Below, in pieces: positions 1-5,148 of a DNA stretch of 5,235 nucleotides. This DNA comes from Allobosea sp. Lineage in GTDB: Bacteria > Pseudomonadota > Alphaproteobacteria > Rhizobiales > Beijerinckiaceae. The position numbers and the translations under genes were made by a program. The notes beneath the pieces were generated by a model, which saw only the letters and a program-made list of their open reading frames with translations, searched no databases and was not told where the DNA came from. The stretch is taken from contig JAKFWE010000054.1 in the NCBI GenBank assembly GCA_021732895.1, positions 1 to 5,235 of the forward strand, given 5' to 3'. Numbering within the stretch: position 1 is the first letter of the stretch; every line of letters begins with the position of its first letter.

Positions 1-587
1 GTGATGGAGCGCACCGATTGCTGAAGCCAGAGCAGCAGCGAGCGGCCGATCTGGGGTTCGCGTTCCGTGTTGAAGAAGAGCCGGATGCGGCCGCCCTCGA
101 GCGCCTGCAGCGTGCCGCGCCCGACGGCCTGGAGGCGCAGCGAAAGCCTGGCCGAGGTGGGACGGTTCTCCGTCTCGACCTTGGCCACGGCGAACGGCAG
201 GACATCGACCTGATAGCAGGTCCTGAAGCGGCAGGTGACGCCCTCGACCGGACGGGCGGCCAGCGTCGTGCCGGCGGCGACCCGGACGCTGGTCTGGCCG
301 CTGCCGGGCGACGGCTCGAAGGCGACGACGCTGAGCGGCGGCACGGGCCGCAGATAATGCGGCCAGATCAGCCTGATGAGGCCGTGCACGAGCTCGGGCA
401 TCTCGTCTTCGAGCTTCTGGCGCAGCCGCGCGACCAGAAATGCGAAGCCTTCCAGCAGGCGCTCGACATCGGGATCGCTGGCCTCACGCGAGAGGAAGCC
501 GGCGAGCTTGGGATTGGCGTTGGAGAACTCCTGCCCGAGCTCGCGCAGATAGGAGAGCTCGTCCTCGTAATAGGCGTTCAGCGACAT
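1..587 (-). CDS. tssF: TssF (ImpG/VasA) T6SS baseplate protein, N-terminal part, cut by window edge
   Basis: TssF is a core component of the T6SS baseplate wedge, working in the cytoplasm with TssG, TssE and TssK to start sheath polymerisation. The gene is open from the ATG at 587-585 to base 1, giving 195 codons plus two bases; the family usually runs to about 600 residues, so roughly a third is visible. Family signatures are clear: the start MSLNAYYEDELSYLREL, the segment DPDVERLLEGFAFLVARLRQ (residues 38-57), then KLEDEMPEL (58-66) and PHYLRPVP (76-83). I chose the ATG because it matches the family N-terminus and has GGAG 8 nt upstream, inside the end of tssE. Only 4 bp separate it from the tssE stop, so the two are almost certainly co-transcribed and probably translationally coupled. 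No frameshift or stop is seen. The call is certain; the rest of the gene is outside the window. Confidence 0.95.
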   Translation of the reverse strand, partial: MSLNAYYEDELSYLRELGQEFSNANPKLAGFLSREASDPDVERLLEGFAFLVARLRQKLEDEMPELVHGLIRLIWPHYLRPVPPLSVVAFEPSPGSGQTSVRVAAGTTLAARPVEGVTCRFRTCYQVDVLPFAVAKVETENRPTSARLSLRLQAVGRGTLQALEGGRIRLFFNTEREPQIGRSLLLWLQQSVRSI

Positions 588-591
588 GGCG

Positions 592-1008
592 TCAGCTCCG
601 CACGCGCATCTGGCGGTCGCTGCCGAGCACCGTGTCGAAGCTCACCGCCTCGCCGCCGTCGCCGGCCTTCATCACGGCGCTGACGCTGAAGGCGAAGTCC
701 CCCGGACGGTCGGCGACCGGCAGGGGCCTGACCACCACCTGCGAGAGCCGCGGCTCGAAGGTTTCGAGCTGCAGCTTCACTGCGCGCGCGATGGCCGGGA
801 TGGTCTCCGAGGCTTCGTTGGAAATGTCGTTGAGATCGGGCATGCCGTAATCGGGCCTCGTCTCGCAACAACCCTGTCGCGCGTTCAGGATCAGCCGGAC
901 ATGGGTCAGCACGCTGTCGGAAAGCGCCCAGCGGTCCACCTCGCCTGCCGGCGCGACCTGGCCCTCGACGGCAGCCTCCAGACGTTCGAACAGCGTTCTT
1001 GAAAACAT
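592..1008 (-). CDS. tssE: TssE (ImpF), gp25-like T6SS baseplate protein
   Basis: TssE is the T6SS homologue of phage T4 gp25, a small cytoplasmic baseplate subunit that contacts the base of the TssB/TssC sheath and helps start its polymerisation. The 138-residue product has the usual family length and the gp25/GPW core: an N-terminal SRTLFERLE segment (3-11), DSVLTHVRLILNARQG (31-46), YGMPDLNDI (54-62), and the hallmark FEPRLSQVVVRPL (84-96). The C-terminal half (about 105-126) looks like the closing beta strands. The ATG at 1008 has only a modest AAGG 7 nt upstream. Reading upstream in frame I saw no ATG, GTG or TTG to at least 1090, so this start is favoured. A 108-bp gap separates it from tssC, while tssF follows after 4 bp. 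Adjacent Cys47-Cys48 sit in the loop before the YGMPD motif; I attach no function to them. Confidence 0.95.
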   Translation of the reverse strand: MFSRTLFERLEAAVEGQVAPAGEVDRWALSDSVLTHVRLILNARQGCCETRPDYGMPDLNDISNEASETIPAIARAVKLQLETFEPRLSQVVVRPLPVADRPGDFAFSVSAVMKAGDGGEAVSFDTVLGSDRQMRVRS

Positions 1009-1116
1009 GATCCGGCCTTGCCGCCGTTGCCGCCGGCGGCGCCGAAACCCATCGCTGCGGACACGGCCTCGCGGCCGCCATCCGCAACCATGGAGCCTGC
1101 GCCCCGGCCTGGGGCC
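1009..1116 (-). other. 108-bp gap between tssC and tssE
   Basis: This gap is longer than the 25 bp and 4 bp at the neighbouring operon junctions. It is very G+C rich, holds a perfect 12-bp palindrome GCCGCCGGCGGC at 1029-1040, and has a short G:C hairpin right after the tssC stop (listed separately). The weak tssE ribosome-binding site (AAGG) lies at its tssE end. I see no convincing promoter, no T-tract terminator and no gene. An ATG at 1091-1089 opens a 61-codon frame that mostly overlaps tssE and resembles no family I know. Confidence 0.7.
1101..1115 (-). promoter_or_regulatory. Small G:C hairpin immediately downstream of tssC stop
   Basis: On the transcript strand, G(1115)CCCC pairs with GGGGC(1101) around the 5-nt loop AGGCC: five G:C pairs, starting one base after the tssC TGA (1119-1117). 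No run of U follows, so it is not a standard intrinsic terminator. It could slow 3' decay of the tssB-tssC message or lower read-through into tssE. In DNA this G+C rich, a 5-bp stem can arise by chance. Confidence 0.35.
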
Positions 1117-2598
1117 TCACTGCTTGTCGAGCTTGCCCTTCAGCGAGAGCGTGAAATCGGCTCCCATGTATTTGAAGTGCGGCACGACGGCCATCCCGAC
1201 GCGATACCAGCCCGGCTCGCCCTCGACATCCTCGACCGTGATCTCGGCCTTGCGCAGCGGACGCCGCGAGCGCACCTCCGCGGACGGATTCTCCTGGTCG
1301 GCGACATACTGGCTGATCCACTTGCCCAGTTCGTCCTGCAGCTCGGCGCGGCTCTTCCAGGACCCGATGTTCTCGCGCTGGAGCACCTTGATGTAGTGCG
1401 CCAGTCGATTGATCATCATCATGTAGGGAAGCTGCGTGCCGAGCTTGTAGTTCAGCTCCGCCTGCTTCCCTTCCGGCGTGTTGCCGAAGTTCTTCGGCTT
1501 CTGCACGGAATTGGCCGAGAAGAACGCGGCGTTGTCGCTGCCCTTGCGCATGGTCAGCGCGATGAAGCCCTGCTCGGCCAGTTCATATTCGCGACGGTCG
1601 GTGACCAGCACCTCGGTCGGCACCTTGGACTGGACGCGGCCCATCGATTCATAGGTGTGGATCGGCAGGTTCTCGACCGCGCCGCCCGATTGCGGCCCGA
1701 TGATGTTGGGGCACCAGCGATACTGGGCGAAGGACTCCGTCAGGCGGGTGGCGAAGGTGTAGGCCGCGTTGCCCCACAGATAGCGATCCGTGTCGCCGTC
1801 GGTCGTCTCCTGATAGTTGAACGACTTCACCGGCACGGTCTCGGGGCCGTAGGGCACGCGCAGCAGGAAGCGCGGCACGGTCAGGCCCATGTAGCGGGCG
1901 TCCTCGGTCTCGCGGAAGGCGTTCCACTTCGCGTATTTCGGCCCCTCGAAGATCGATTCGAGATCCTTGAGATTGGCGATGTCCTCGTATTTGTCGCAGC
2001 CGAACATCTTCGGCCCGGCCGAGGCGATCACCGGCGCATGCGAAATCGCGCCGACGCTCGACATGAACTGCATCAGCTTGACGTCCTGCGGACCGGCCGA
2101 CATCTCGTAATTGGCGATGACCGCGCCGTAGGGCTTGCCGCCGAACTGGCCGAACTCGGCCGAATAGATGTGCTTGTAGAGCCCGGACTTGACCACCTCG
2201 GGGCTGTCCTCGAAATCGGCCAGCAGTTCGTCCTTCGAGGCGTTGAGCACCTCGATGCGGATGTTCTGACGGAAATCGGTGCGATCGACGACGAATTTGA
2301 GGCCGCGCCAGGCCGATTCGAGCTTCTGGAAGGATTCGTCGTGCAGGATCGTGTCGAGCTGCGCCGACATCTTCTGGTCGATCGTCGCGAGCATCTGGTC
2401 GATGACCGCGTTGTTGATCTTCTCGTCCTTGCGGGCCGGCTGCATCAGCTCGGCGATGAAGGCGGCGACGCCGCGCCGCGCGACGTCGTAGCCCTCGTCG
2501 CTCGGCGCCAGCTTGGTCTGGCCCAGAATCTGGTCGAGGATCGAGGCTTCCTCGTTGACCAGCGTGGCGCTGTCGGTCTGGAGTTGCGGATTGCTCAT
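1117..2598 (-). CDS. tssC: TssC (ImpC/VipB) T6SS contractile sheath large subunit
   Basis: TssC is the large subunit of the T6SS sheath. With TssB it polymerises in the cytoplasm around the Hcp tube, contracts to fire it, and is recycled by ClpV. The 493-residue product is full length for the family. Visible blocks are LESAWRGLKFVVDRTDFR (93-110), GLYKHIYSAEFGQFGGKPYG (139-158), FEGPKYAKWNAFRE (217-230), SFNYQE (259-264), LWGNAAY (274-280), RWCPNIIGP (294-302), GFIALTMRK (344-352), LGTQLPYMMMINRLAHY (386-402), ENP..VRSRRPLR (436-449), PGWY (462-465), PHFKYMG (473-479) and the ending LDKQ. From memory these closely follow Vibrio cholerae VipB. The ATG at 2598 has AGGA 8 nt upstream, and tssB ends 25 bp before it, so the pair is co-transcribed. 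Only one tssC is present, unlike loci with two tssC paralogues such as that of Agrobacterium. No broken or missing segment is seen. Confidence 0.98.
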   Translation of the reverse strand: MSNPQLQTDSATLVNEEASILDQILGQTKLAPSDEGYDVARRGVAAFIAELMQPARKDEKINNAVIDQMLATIDQKMSAQLDTILHDESFQKLESAWRGLKFVVDRTDFRQNIRIEVLNASKDELLADFEDSPEVVKSGLYKHIYSAEFGQFGGKPYGAVIANYEMSAGPQDVKLMQFMSSVGAISHAPVIASAGPKMFGCDKYEDIANLKDLESIFEGPKYAKWNAFRETEDARYMGLTVPRFLLRVPYGPETVPVKSFNYQETTDGDTDRYLWGNAAYTFATRLTESFAQYRWCPNIIGPQSGGAVENLPIHTYESMGRVQSKVPTEVLVTDRREYELAEQGFIALTMRKGSDNAAFFSANSVQKPKNFGNTPEGKQAELNYKLGTQLPYMMMINRLAHYIKVLQRENIGSWKSRAELQDELGKWISQYVADQENPSAEVRSRRPLRKAEITVEDVEGEPGWYRVGMAVVPHFKYMGADFTLSLKGKLDKQ

Positions 2599-2623
2599 CG
2601 GTGCTGTCCTGCGGGTTCGCGCG

Positions 2624-3127
2624 TCAGGTGGTCTTGTCCGGCGCCGGGCCGGTCAATTCCTGGAGCAGACGTTCGCGCGCGCCCTCGTCCTCGAGCACGC
2701 TCTGGATCGCCTTGCGGAAGGCCGGCACGTTGCCGAGCGGCCCCTTCATCGCCACCAGCGCCTCGCGCAGCTCAAGCAGCTTGCGCAGTTCGGGAACCTG
2801 CCGGGCGACCTGTTCCGGCTCGAAATCCTTGAGCTTGTTGAAGGTCAGGCTGGCCTTGACGTCGGGCGCGTCGGCGCCGTCCTCGAGCTTGTTGGCGACG
2901 GAGAGGTCGAGCTTGAGCTCGTGACCTTTCAGGACGTCGTCGAAATTGTCCTTGTTGATGTCGGAGAGCGGGCGCTCCTCGACCGTCCGGTCGTCAGGAC
3001 GGCCGGTGAAATCGCCGACCATGAGGAGCTTGAGCGGCAGCTCGACCTCCTCCTTGCTGTTGCCCGTCGCGGGCTTGAACTTGATGTTGACGCGCTCCTT
3101 GGGAGCAACCGAAACTTCCTTCGCCAT
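2624..3127 (-). CDS. tssB: TssB (ImpB/VipA) T6SS contractile sheath small subunit
   Basis: TssB is the small sheath subunit; it binds TssC in equal amounts to build the cytoplasmic contractile sheath. The product is 167 residues, normal for the family. Signatures are the start MAKEVSVAPKERVNIKF, the block ELPLKLLMVGDFTGRPDDR (29-47), INKDNFDDVLKG (57-68), LDLSVANKL (73-81), and the helical end VPELRKLLELREALVAMKGP (111-130) followed by LGNVPAFRKAIQ (131-142). This is the VipA-like form of TssB. Two start codons are adjacent, GTG at 3130 and ATG at 3127. I chose the ATG because GGGAG lies 6 nt before it but only 3 nt before the GTG, and because MAKE-type starts are usual in this group. The stop is 25 bp before tssC. 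A 248-bp gap separates it from tssA upstream, so separate transcription or mRNA processing is possible. Confidence 0.97.
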   Translation of the reverse strand: MAKEVSVAPKERVNIKFKPATGNSKEEVELPLKLLMVGDFTGRPDDRTVEERPLSDINKDNFDDVLKGHELKLDLSVANKLEDGADAPDVKASLTFNKLKDFEPEQVARQVPELRKLLELREALVAMKGPLGNVPAFRKAIQSVLEDEGARERLLQELTGPAPDKTT

Positions 3128-3375
3128 CACAATCTCCCAGCTTCGACGTTAAAGGTTGATCAGCGCATGGCCCTTGCGGCAAGCCCAGGTCTTCGCGCGG
3201 ACCATTCTTGGGCTTACCAAAGGAGCCGCATCGATTCGGCTATGGTCACTTGGCACGAAAAGGCGCAGCCGCGCCACTGAAACCGGCGATTCCAGCGAAG
3301 GCGACGGGCAAAACCGACTGCTGCGTTCGACGCCAAGGTCGAGACGCGCTTCGTGACGCGGCGACGACGGCGCCG
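3128..3375 (-). other. 248-bp gap between tssA and tssB
   Basis: This gap is long for the middle of a T6SS operon and visibly less G+C rich than the flanking genes. It holds a bulged stem-loop (3181-3215, listed separately), the GGGAG ribosome-binding site of tssB (about 3134-3138), and a 76-codon open frame (3379-3149) that nearly fills it and is probably not a gene. I could not find a sigma-70 promoter on the minus strand that I would defend. A sigma-54-like half site on the plus strand is discussed under rejected items. Confidence 0.7.
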
Positions 3376-3379
3376 TCAT
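3149..3379 (-). CDS. Doubtful 76-codon ORF overlapping the tssA stop
   Basis: An ATG at 3379-3377 overlaps the tssA TGA as ATGA, has GAGG 8 nt upstream, and opens a frame of 76 codons ending in TAA at 3151-3149, only 21 bp before the tssB ATG. Such placement is typical of a coupled operon gene. Against this, the product (starts MTAPSSPRHEARLDLGVERS, ends RKGHALINL) has no domain, membrane segment or signal I recognise. By my count about two thirds of its third codon positions are G or C, clearly below tssB, and it uses AGA, CGA and GTA. It is more likely non-coding leader sequence that happens to be open. Confidence 0.15.
   Translation of the reverse strand: MTAPSSPRHEARLDLGVERSSRFCPSPSLESPVSVARLRLFVPSDHSRIDAAPLVSPRMVRAKTWACRKGHALINL
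3181..3215 (-). promoter_or_regulatory. Bulged stem-loop in the tssB leader
   Basis: AAGCCCA (3181-3187) and TGGGCTT (3209-3215) are perfect 7-bp inverted repeats. Inside them GGTC (3188-3191) and GACC (3200-3203) form a second 4-bp stem with an 8-nt loop; the only unpaired stem bases are the five at 3204-3208. The structure ends 53 nt before the tssB ATG. No T-tract follows on either strand, so it is not an intrinsic terminator. An mRNA-stabilising or processing structure, or an operator dyad, are the reasonable readings. Confidence 0.45.
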
Positions 3380-5019
3380 CGCAGCAACCTCGCGGCGGCC
3401 GCCAGATCCAGCCGGGCGAGACGCAGGCGGGTCTCCTCCAGCGCGGTCCTGCGACGGTCCTCGCTCATCAGGCGCGGCGCGTCGGCGTGACTGAGCGCGC
3501 GATAGCGCAGCTCCGCGACCTGCACCGCCAACGCCGGCTCCCAGGCCTCCAGATCGTGCGATTTCAGCATCGCCTCCAGATGGTCGAGCAGGGGCAGCGC
3601 CGCGGCGATCAACCCCACGTCGAGACAGAATTTCGCCTGCGCGATCTGGCGCAGCAGGCGCGCCCGACCGCTGATCTCGCCGCGCGTCAAGGCGGCCAGC
3701 CGCTCGATCGCGTCGCCCGCCCTGCCCTCGGCGACGAGCGCGCGCGCCTCGCCGATCAGGCGGTCGAGCCCGTCGCCCTCGCCCCCCGTCTCGCCGCCGC
3801 CCGCCGCGCCGCCTTGCTCGAGCCATGCCCGGGTCGCCGGATCGGCGAATGGCCGGCCGTCGGAAAAGCCGAGGTTGAGCAGATCGGGGAAGCGCGTCAG
3901 CAGGAGGCTCATCGCGCCGGTCACGGTGGCGCGGGCGTCGGCATGCTCGCCACCGAGCTCGCCGAGAATCTCGGCGCTGAGCCGATGGCCCTCGAGCCAG
4001 AACGGAGCGGTCCAGACCAGATCGTTCAGGGCGCGGAGCGCCTCGGCCTTCTGGCCCGCCTGCCGCTGCGCCGTCACCGCCGCGAGCTCCTCGACCGGCG
4101 GCATCGCGCCGGTCCTGCCGCCGTCATTGGGCGGCAACTGCCGAATCCGCCACCAGGAGGCGATGCGCGCGAGAAGATACGCGCGCGGGTCAGCGACGCT
4201 CTTGGCGATCAGGGCGGTCGAAAGGCCGCGCAGAATCTCGGGCAGTTGATCGATCGAGGCGACGTCCGCCAGACCGGCGGGAACGCCGCCTGGCGGCGCA
4301 GCGGACTGCGCAGCGGCAGGCGCCGCCGGCGGCGCGCTCGGCGCGGTCGCCTGAGAAGGGGCGGGAGCTGCCTCGGCGGCGGCGGCTGCGTCTTCGCGCG
4401 CCCTCGCCTGCGCCTCGGCCTCGGCGCGCTTCTGCGCCGCCTCCTCCAGCCCGCGCCGCGCCGTGTCGCGCAGCGGCCGGATCGCGCGCACCAGGTCGCC
4501 GAGCGCCACCTGCTCCTTGCGCAGCTTTTCCCCGCACAGCGCGTCGATCTCGCCGAGCGCGTCATAGGCGTAGATCGCGGCGTCCCAGTCGGCTTCCTCG
4601 ACATCGCCCTCCAGCAGCGGCGTGGCGCGGCCGACGAGCCATTCCAGCGCGCCGACGCGAGCGCGTTCGCGCGCCACCGGCGGCTGCATGCCATCCCAGT
4701 GATCGGCGATCATGCCCTTCAGGAGGCCGAGCCCCACGGCGAGGCCGCGCAGTCGCTCCTCGCGGCACAGCGCATAGGCGACCCAGGCCCCGATCAGCAG
4801 ATCCTTGCCGCGTTTTTCGATGATCGTGCTGCCCAGCGCGATCACGAGGCGCCAGTTGACCACGGCGGGACCATCGGTCTCCATGCGCCGCAGTTCCGAC
4901 TCCAGCTCCTCGAATTCGGGCGCGCCGCGCGGATCCGCGCCGGCCGGAGCGTCGCCGGCAACAGGCGCCGCCCCGATCGGAATGCGGGGGTCGAACGGGG
5001 AAGCGTCGGTCTCCGACAT
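3376..5019 (-). CDS. tssA: TssA (ImpA/VasJ-type) T6SS assembly protein
   Basis: TssA is a cytoplasmic T6SS core protein that joins the baseplate or the distal sheath end and coordinates tube and sheath assembly. The 547-residue product has three visible parts. An ImpA N-terminal domain spans about 15-135, with GADPRGAPEFEELESELRRM (27-46) and WDGMQPP (108-114). An Ala/Pro linker (about 196-250), Ala/Glu/Arg-rich at first and then Pro/Ala-rich, leads to a helical middle region with YLLARIASWWRIRQLPP (281-297). After a Gly-rich stretch (402-418) comes a C-terminal VasJ-like domain containing FCLDVGLIAAALPLLDHLEA (464-483) and LEAWEPALAV (490-499). The ATG at 5019 is the only start I see before an in-frame TAA at 5079-5077. 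Its ribosome-binding site is weak, only GAG close to the start. It is the first gene after a 129-bp leader; tssB follows after 248 bp. Family assignment is firm; the TssA subclass is inferred. Confidence 0.93.
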   Translation of the reverse strand: MSETDASPFDPRIPIGAAPVAGDAPAGADPRGAPEFEELESELRRMETDGPAVVNWRLVIALGSTIIEKRGKDLLIGAWVAYALCREERLRGLAVGLGLLKGMIADHWDGMQPPVARERARVGALEWLVGRATPLLEGDVEEADWDAAIYAYDALGEIDALCGEKLRKEQVALGDLVRAIRPLRDTARRGLEEAAQKRAEAEAQARAREDAAAAAEAAPAPSQATAPSAPPAAPAAAQSAAPPGGVPAGLADVASIDQLPEILRGLSTALIAKSVADPRAYLLARIASWWRIRQLPPNDGGRTGAMPPVEELAAVTAQRQAGQKAEALRALNDLVWTAPFWLEGHRLSAEILGELGGEHADARATVTGAMSLLLTRFPDLLNLGFSDGRPFADPATRAWLEQGGAAGGGETGGEGDGLDRLIGEARALVAEGRAGDAIERLAALTRGEISGRARLLRQIAQAKFCLDVGLIAAALPLLDHLEAMLKSHDLEAWEPALAVQVAELRYRALSHADAPRLMSEDRRRTALEETRLRLARLDLAAAARLLR

Positions 5020-5021
5020 GA

Positions 5022-5029
5022 ACTCTAGC
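5022..5029 (-). repeat. Direct repeat GCTAGAGT, copy 2, at the tssA ribosome-binding site
   Basis: This is an exact 8-bp copy of the sequence at 5079-5086, 57 bp away and on the same strand. It ends 2 nt before the tssA start codon, so it covers the place where the ribosome-binding site should be. Confidence 0.5.
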
Positions 5030-5038
5030 GCTGCATCG

Positions 5039-5067
5039 GATGTCGCGACGGCGAGCGCCGCGACATC
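5039..5067 (-). promoter_or_regulatory. 12-bp hairpin in the tssA leader
   Basis: Positions 5039-5050 pair with 5067-5056 around a 5-nt loop (5051-5055). Eleven pairs are Watson-Crick. The twelfth (5048 with 5058) is a G-U wobble in minus-strand RNA but an A-C mismatch in plus-strand RNA, which fits a structure in the tssA sense transcript. The base of the stem lies 19 nt upstream of the tssA ATG. There is no following U-tract, so it is not a terminator; a 5'-UTR control element or a protein-binding dyad is more likely. Confidence 0.55.
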
Positions 5068-5078
5068 GACCGGTTCTT

Positions 5079-5086
5079 ACTCTAGC
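5079..5086 (-). repeat. Direct repeat GCTAGAGT, copy 1, in the tssA leader
   Basis: This is the exact partner of the copy at 5022-5029. The two copies flank the leader hairpin with 11 nt and 9 nt of spacing. This copy overlaps the proposed -10 hexamer TAGAGT. Confidence 0.5.
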
Positions 5087-5108
5087 CGCAGTTTGTGACA
5101 GGCGTCAG
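5079..5108 (-). promoter_or_regulatory. Weak sigma-70-like promoter candidate for tssA
   Basis: On the minus strand CTGACG (5108-5103; four of six matches to TTGACA) is followed after 18 bp by TAGAGT (5084-5079; four of six matches to TATAAT). The -35 hexamer overlaps the small TGAC/GTCA dyad. This is the best pair I could find in the leader, but it is a weak match and may not be real. Confidence 0.2.
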
Positions 5109-5148
5109 CGGCAGATGTGAACGGACGTGCTTTTTTGGCCTGCCCGCC

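Larger units (their letters stand above)
5020..5148 (-). other. 129-bp leader upstream of tssA
   Basis: This non-coding stretch runs from the stop of the unidentified upstream gene to the tssA ATG. It contains a run of six A (minus strand, 5136-5131), a small dyad TGAC-GCCT-GTCA (5107-5096), a weak sigma-70-like promoter candidate, an 8-bp direct repeat GCTAGAGT (5086-5079 and 5029-5022) and a 12-bp hairpin (5067-5039). It is the likeliest place for transcriptional control of the T6SS genes in this window. Confidence 0.7.

Noticed and set aside
1029..1040. Perfect palindrome GCCGCCGGCGGC in the tssC-tssE gap
   Set aside because: Short runs of GCC/GGC are common in this high-GC sequence; alone it is not enough to call an operator.
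906..1091. A 61-codon minus-strand frame beginning in the tssC-tssE gap
   Set aside because: More than half of it overlaps tssE out of frame, and its Gly/Ala-rich start follows from the GCC/GGC-rich composition of the gap.
578..1321. A 247-codon minus-strand frame spanning the ends of tssC, the gap and tssE
   Set aside because: It overlaps two firmly assigned genes in another frame, and its product is low-complexity Arg/Ala/Gly.
1018..2832. A 604-codon open frame on the plus strand, antisense to tssC and part of tssB
   Set aside because: It lies opposite unmistakable sheath genes. In high-GC DNA with strong third-position bias, antisense frames stay open easily, and its Arg/Val/Leu/Asp-rich product resembles no family.
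3250..3266. Sigma-54-like element TTGGCACG on the plus strand between tssA and tssB
   Set aside because: The -24 part is perfect, but GG and GC are 9 bp apart instead of 10, there is no TTGC -12 box, and it points away from tssB into the antisense of tssA.
3208..5028. A 606-codon open frame on the plus strand, antisense to tssA
   Set aside because: Same shadow effect. The minus strand encodes a recognisable TssA over nearly the same span, and the plus-strand product is rich in Arg, Gln and Ala without domains.
5096..5107. Dyad TGAC-GCCT-GTCA in the tssA leader
   Set aside because: Arms of only 4 bp with no extension are expected by chance; it is mentioned only as overlapping the weak promoter candidate.
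5131..5136. Run of six T on the plus strand, considered as a terminator
   Set aside because: I found no stable hairpin just before it on the plus strand, and on the minus strand, where the genes lie, it is a run of A.
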